From the NCBI RefSeq assembly GCF_016924145.1, contig NZ_JAFFZO010000010.1, positions 62,001-126,000 of the forward strand: DNA of 64,000 bases, given 5' to 3'. The position numbers and the translations under genes are program-made. Positions 60,793 to 64,000 of this stretch are shown one piece after another; the stretch's first letter is position 1, and the number at the start of each line of letters is the position of its first letter. The notes below the pieces were generated by a model. It made no database searches. It had not been told where the DNA came from and was given only the letters and a program-made list of their open reading frames with translations. The DNA comes from Amphritea pacifica (GTDB lineage Bacteria > Pseudomonadota > Gammaproteobacteria > Pseudomonadales > Balneatricaceae).

Positions 60793-61193
60793 GTTCATTC
60801 CGTATTATGGGGATGAGTATAAAAAACGCTGGTGTCTTTCCGGTTAAGCGGCTTTCCAACCAGTAGGCGCGCCATAAATCTCTGCAAAGCTATCTTGTGT
60901 AGGAGCCCTTTCCAAGGGCGATTTTTTATACTCACCACAGAGGACACCGAGAGCACAGAGGAAGGAATTATAACATCCGACGCCTCACCGCCCCTGCAGC
61001 AGGCCTTTTTCAAGGGTGATTTTTCTTCTATGCTTTAACCAAAGGGCATGCTAAAGGGACTTCTACACAAGGCTGGGAGCCCGTTTCAGGGGCAATAAGT
61101 CAGCCCTGACGCTGTAGGATGCAACTCCACTAATCTTTACCACGGTGGAGATCCTGTCCCGGTGAAGCGCGATGAACCAAAATCAGCCCGTTA
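60793..61193. repeat. Intergenic region with degenerate hairpin repeats
   Basis: The 401-bp gap holds no gene. It contains TGTAGGAGCCCTTTCCAAGG and the following GCGATTTTTT, a REP-like hairpin (GCCCTT-TCC-AAGGGC at 60905-60919, then T6) that may end the upstream gene. It also has a CACAGAGGACACCGAGAG stretch and degenerate relatives near 61011 and 61075. Confidence 0.5.
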
Positions 61194-62015
61194 TCACTCT
61201 AGCAACGTTTGCAGATCGATTAACTCAACAGCTTCGCCTGGAAATTTAAACGGATAATCATCTGTATACTCAACAACCTTTAACGCTGGCATCAGCGTAC
61301 TGTTGGGCAAGGGTTGATGAGATAACGAAATGGCAACGTCTTCTATTGAAAAGCCGCACTGACTCTTTGGCAGAACTGCCAGAGCAACGGTGCTATTCGT
61401 ATAGGGGCGCATGCGATCAAGGCTCGCTTTTATACTATTTCCTCTTGCACCATAAAACTTGAGCATGGGGTTAGTGAACGCAACTTTACGAGGCGTATTA
61501 CTATATTTTTCATATAGTTCAGCGCCCACTACATCAATCGACCGGATGCCAATCTCTTTAGAGACTATGGCACACCCATCAAAACCAGGAAGCATGCCTA
61601 TCTTATTCATAGACCATCCCGGGTTTGAAATAGCATACTGATAACTCACTTTTATCAGGTCTATACCATCAACGGTGAACGTTTCAAAATCGCCATACGA
61701 ACGAATATCTATATTAATCTCCATATCCATCCAGAATGTTTCCAGATCATTTTCATATTTCGGCGTTTCAATCGACTTACTGATATAGTTTTTCCCTGCA
61801 TTCCACACAACCATTCCGTAGTTTATATCCGGAAAAGGAAAGTACCTTATGCGCACCGGCTTATCATCGCGCCAATAGCCGTGGTAACCTTTCGAAAAAT
61901 AATTGCTGAACGTTTGACCATTAATTTTCAGATTTACAGTCAGATCTTCAGCGGCTGCAGTCGGGCCAGAGACTAACAACGAGCTGAGTAATAGAATGGT
62001 GACACTTGATTTCAT
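61194..62015 (-). CDS. Secreted protein of unknown function
   Basis: 273 aa. A clear signal peptide (about residues 1-22, MKSSVTILLLSSLLVSGPTAAAE) is followed by a probable beta-rich mature protein with KINGQTFSNYFSKGYHGYW and IRYFPFPDINYGMVVW. Two cysteines (in GCAIV and QCGFS) could form a disulfide. I do not recognise a family. It is next to two Sel1-repeat lipoproteins on the same strand, so it could belong to the same immunity-like locus. Confidence 0.7.
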   Translation of the reverse strand: MKSSVTILLLSSLLVSGPTAAAEDLTVNLKINGQTFSNYFSKGYHGYWRDDKPVRIRYFPFPDINYGMVVWNAGKNYISKSIETPKYENDLETFWMDMEINIDIRSYGDFETFTVDGIDLIKVSYQYAISNPGWSMNKIGMLPGFDGCAIVSKEIGIRSIDVVGAELYEKYSNTPRKVAFTNPMLKFYGARGNSIKASLDRMRPYTNSTVALAVLPKSQCGFSIEDVAISLSHQPLPNSTLMPALKVVEYTDDYPFKFPGEAVELIDLQTLLE

Positions 62016-62137
62016 TTATTCTTCCTTGAAGTTAAGGACTTACTCTTTTCCTCCGAGTTAAGTCACAGTTTGCATTTAAAAACAGTTAGCCTGATTCCTG
62101 CTCAGGCTTAACAAATAAAACCGGGGTCTGAAACAAG

Positions 62138-63034
62138 CTACTGCTCGTTCTGGTCGGTTTCGGGGTTATACAATCCCTGTTCCGGGTGAGGAGGGAGGGG
62201 ACAGAGCTCGTTCAGGTTAGGGAACTTCAGATCAGGATTCTTTCTTAACCGTCCCAGATAGCTGTAATAGCAATCTGCTAGATGCTCATTAATTTCATAG
62301 CCAAAATCACCATCACGAAAAACTCCATCTAGAGTGAGCATACTTCCTGTACGACCTAACGCCGCCGCCGCTTGGTAATAATAGAGGGCTTTAGGGAAAT
62401 TATCTTCAACTAAGCCAAAATCACCTAAAGAATGACCAGACTCGCTATACCCCTGCGCCAAGGCACATTTATGGTATGAAATACCCTTCGAGTCTTCTTT
62501 TCGCTTATAAAGATATATCTCACCTAATCGATATTGCGCCTGAGGGCTGCCCAACTGAGCCGCCCGGTGATAATACTTCCAGGCACCCTCTTTATCCTGT
62601 TTCAGCGCCAGACCTTTCTCGGCCATGACCGCTAAGTTGTAATACCCCAGCGGAATATCCCGGTCTGCCATCCACTGAAACCACTCCACCGCTTTAAAGT
62701 AGCTTTGTTCTGCCCCTTTACCGTATAGATAGCGGGTCGCTAACTGACTGGCCGCTTTCCAGTGGCCCTGATCCGCTAATAGCTGATACTTATTGGTGGT
62801 ATTGACTTCATCTTTATTAGGCAGCTGTTTTTTCTCATAGGCACGTAGCTCTTTATACTGTTTATCCAGTTCAGGATCTAATTCTGGCAGGTGGTCTTTT
62901 TCAAAAGCACAAACAAATGGCTCTATTTTGGGGATACTCTTTTCCGTCATCGAACTATTCCCTTGCGATTCGCTGTTGCAGGCACACAGGGTCATCGTTA
63001 AAACAGCAAGATAAAAGCATTTAACTAAGTTCAT
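62138..63034 (-). CDS. Sel1-repeat lipoprotein (copy A)
   Basis: 298 aa. The lipobox TLCAC follows a short signal. Sel1-type helical repeats occupy about residues 75-235 (for example WKAASQLATRYLYGKGAEQSYFKAVEWF and GSPQAQYRLGEIYLY). The end NPDLKFPNLNELCPLPPHP resembles the DUF6396 tail seen after Sel1 repeats. It is a tandem paralogue of the next gene, sharing the N-terminus almost exactly. Similar lipoproteins act as immunity proteins against type VI lipase effectors in Pseudomonas; this role is inferred. Confidence 0.85.
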   Translation of the reverse strand: MNLVKCFYLAVLTMTLCACNSESQGNSSMTEKSIPKIEPFVCAFEKDHLPELDPELDKQYKELRAYEKKQLPNKDEVNTTNKYQLLADQGHWKAASQLATRYLYGKGAEQSYFKAVEWFQWMADRDIPLGYYNLAVMAEKGLALKQDKEGAWKYYHRAAQLGSPQAQYRLGEIYLYKRKEDSKGISYHKCALAQGYSESGHSLGDFGLVEDNFPKALYYYQAAAALGRTGSMLTLDGVFRDGDFGYEINEHLADCYYSYLGRLRKNPDLKFPNLNELCPLPPHPEQGLYNPETDQNEQ

Positions 63035-63064
63035 TTGAATCTGACATTCCTTGTCATTTTTAAC

Positions 63065-63970
63065 CTACTCAGGCATCTCGTTCTGATCGGTTTCGGGGTT
63101 ATAACGGCCCAGTATTGGGTGGTAGGGAAGAGGCAGCATTTCACTTAAATTTGGAAATTTCAGGTCTGGATTTTTATCCAACCGGTCATAAAGTTTGTCA
63201 TACTTATCCGCCATTATTTTATCGACATCGTAGCCAAAATCACCATCACGGAAAGTTTGATGCATAGTCAGCATACTACCTATACGACCTAACGCCGCCG
63301 CCGCCTGGTAATAATAGAGAGCTTTAGGGTAGTTTTTTTCGACAATTTTCGCGAATGCAGCCAGCGCATTGGCTGACTCACGGTAATTTTGTTTCGCCGC
63401 ACACTGATGATAGGCCACACCTTCAGCATCCTCATGACGCTGATACAGATAAATCTCACCCAAGCGATATTGCGCCTGAGGACTTCCCAACTGCGCTGCT
63501 CGATGATAGTACTGCCACGCACCTTCTTTATCTTCCTTGAGTGCCAGACCTTTCTCGGCCATAGCAGCCAGGTTGTAATAACCCAGAGGGATATCCCGGT
63601 CTGCCATCCACTGAAACCACTCCAGTGCTTTAAAATAACTCTGTTCTACACCACGCCCATGCAGGTAACGCATGGCTAACTGACTAGCCGCTTTCCAGTG
63701 ACCCTGGTCGGCTAACAGCTGATATTGGTTGGTGATATTCACTTCATCTTTATTAGGCAGCTGTTTTTTCTCATAGGCTCTGATCTCCTGATACTGCTTT
63801 TCCAACTCTGGATCAACTTCAGGTAGATGATCTTTTTCAAAAGCACAAATAAATGGCTCTATTTTGGGGATACTCTTTTCCGTCATCGAACTATTCCCTT
63901 GCGATTCGCTGTTGCAGGCACACAGGGTCATCGTTAAAACAGCAAGATAAAAGCATTTAGCTAAGGTCAT
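63065..63970 (-). CDS. Sel1-repeat lipoprotein (copy B)
   Basis: 301 aa paralogue of copy A, 30 bp upstream of it. It has the same lipobox TLCAC, Sel1 repeats and a diverged tail (NPDLKFPNLSEMLPLPYHP). The signal peptide and first 40 residues match copy A almost perfectly, while the last 100 differ more. The 30 bp after its start codon side (63971-64000) resemble the spacer upstream of copy A, hinting at another copy beyond the window. Confidence 0.85.
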   Translation of the reverse strand: MTLAKCFYLAVLTMTLCACNSESQGNSSMTEKSIPKIEPFICAFEKDHLPEVDPELEKQYQEIRAYEKKQLPNKDEVNITNQYQLLADQGHWKAASQLAMRYLHGRGVEQSYFKALEWFQWMADRDIPLGYYNLAAMAEKGLALKEDKEGAWQYYHRAAQLGSPQAQYRLGEIYLYQRHEDAEGVAYHQCAAKQNYRESANALAAFAKIVEKNYPKALYYYQAAAALGRIGSMLTMHQTFRDGDFGYDVDKIMADKYDKLYDRLDKNPDLKFPNLSEMLPLPYHPILGRYNPETDQNEMPE

Positions 63971-64000
63971 TGGAATCTGACAGTCCTTGTCATCGTTAAG

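Noticed and set aside
60905-60927. Independent small RNA from the hairpin and T-run
   Set aside because: No promoter is visible; the hairpin matches a REP-like repeat or simple terminator better.

Overview
The window is a stretch of chromosome from a marine-type gammaproteobacterium. Gene content and order match Oceanospirillales/Pseudomonas-like bacteria: miaB-phoH-ybeY-corC-lnt, leuS-lptE-holA, proA-nadD-rsfS-rlmH-mrdA-rodA-mltB-rlpA-dacA-dat-ybeD-lipB-lipA, and nudF-yqiB-cpdA-yqiA-parE-parC. The lineage is an inference from synteny and protein style; no rRNA or tRNA gene is present to fix it.

Region by region. 1-4.8 kb: the start of a membrane permease (cut by the window edge), rimI with an upstream psi-subunit-like gene, leuA, and a divergent PatB/MalY C-S lyase. 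4.8-7.9 kb: an accessory island, the most unusual part. It is bounded by an inverted pair of about 64-bp repeats built from small hairpin units. Inside, all read on the minus strand, are two cassette-like units, each ending in an attC-like site: a two-helix/coiled-coil membrane protein, then a Panacea-domain (DUF4065) antitoxin-like gene with two short downstream genes. The second attC is followed directly by the 5' part of a group II (IIC-like) intron. No integron integrase is visible, so this looks like a CALIN, a cluster of attC sites lacking an integrase. 7.9-11.7 kb: the EF-P modification genes epmA, efp and epmB, with a 3 x 50-bp tandem repeat, then a Bax-like glucosaminidase. 11.7-15.9 kb: a large MASE1-CHASE-PAS-GGDEF-EAL protein and a DUF805 protein. 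15.9-26.4 kb: tRNA modification, RNA maturation, lipoprotein acylation, LeuRS, LptE and clamp-loader genes. 26.5-32 kb: a cytochrome c lipoprotein, an OsmC protein, and an undecaprenyl-linked sugar-transfer module (GT2, ArnT-like, PAP2, LPG-flippase-like). 32-44.1 kb: lipoate synthesis, then the cell elongation and peptidoglycan cluster (PBP2, RodA, MltB, RlpA, DacA), ribosome factors, NadD and ProA. 44.2-49.2 kb: a membrane protein with a possible degenerate cyclase domain, two transporters, and a chemoreceptor preceded by a perfect FNR/Anr-type box. 49.3-58.1 kb: rpsA, with a structured leader, and the parC-parE-yqiA-cpdA-yqiB-nudF cluster, which has a near-consensus LexA-like box before yqiA. 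58.3-60.8 kb: an EAL-CBS-GGDEF protein and a periplasmic tyrosine-phosphatase-like protein. 61-64 kb: an unknown secreted protein and two tandem Sel1-repeat lipoproteins that resemble an expanding immunity-gene array; sequence at the window edge suggests a further copy beyond it.

How the genes work together: most are housekeeping clusters for envelope building (LptE, Lnt, PBP2/RodA, DacA, RlpA, MltB), translation quality (EF-P with EpmA/EpmB, MiaB, YbeY, RsfS, RlmH, S1) and DNA topology and replication (ParC/ParE, HolA, putative HolD). The accessory biology is concentrated in the 4.8-7.9 kb island and at the right edge.
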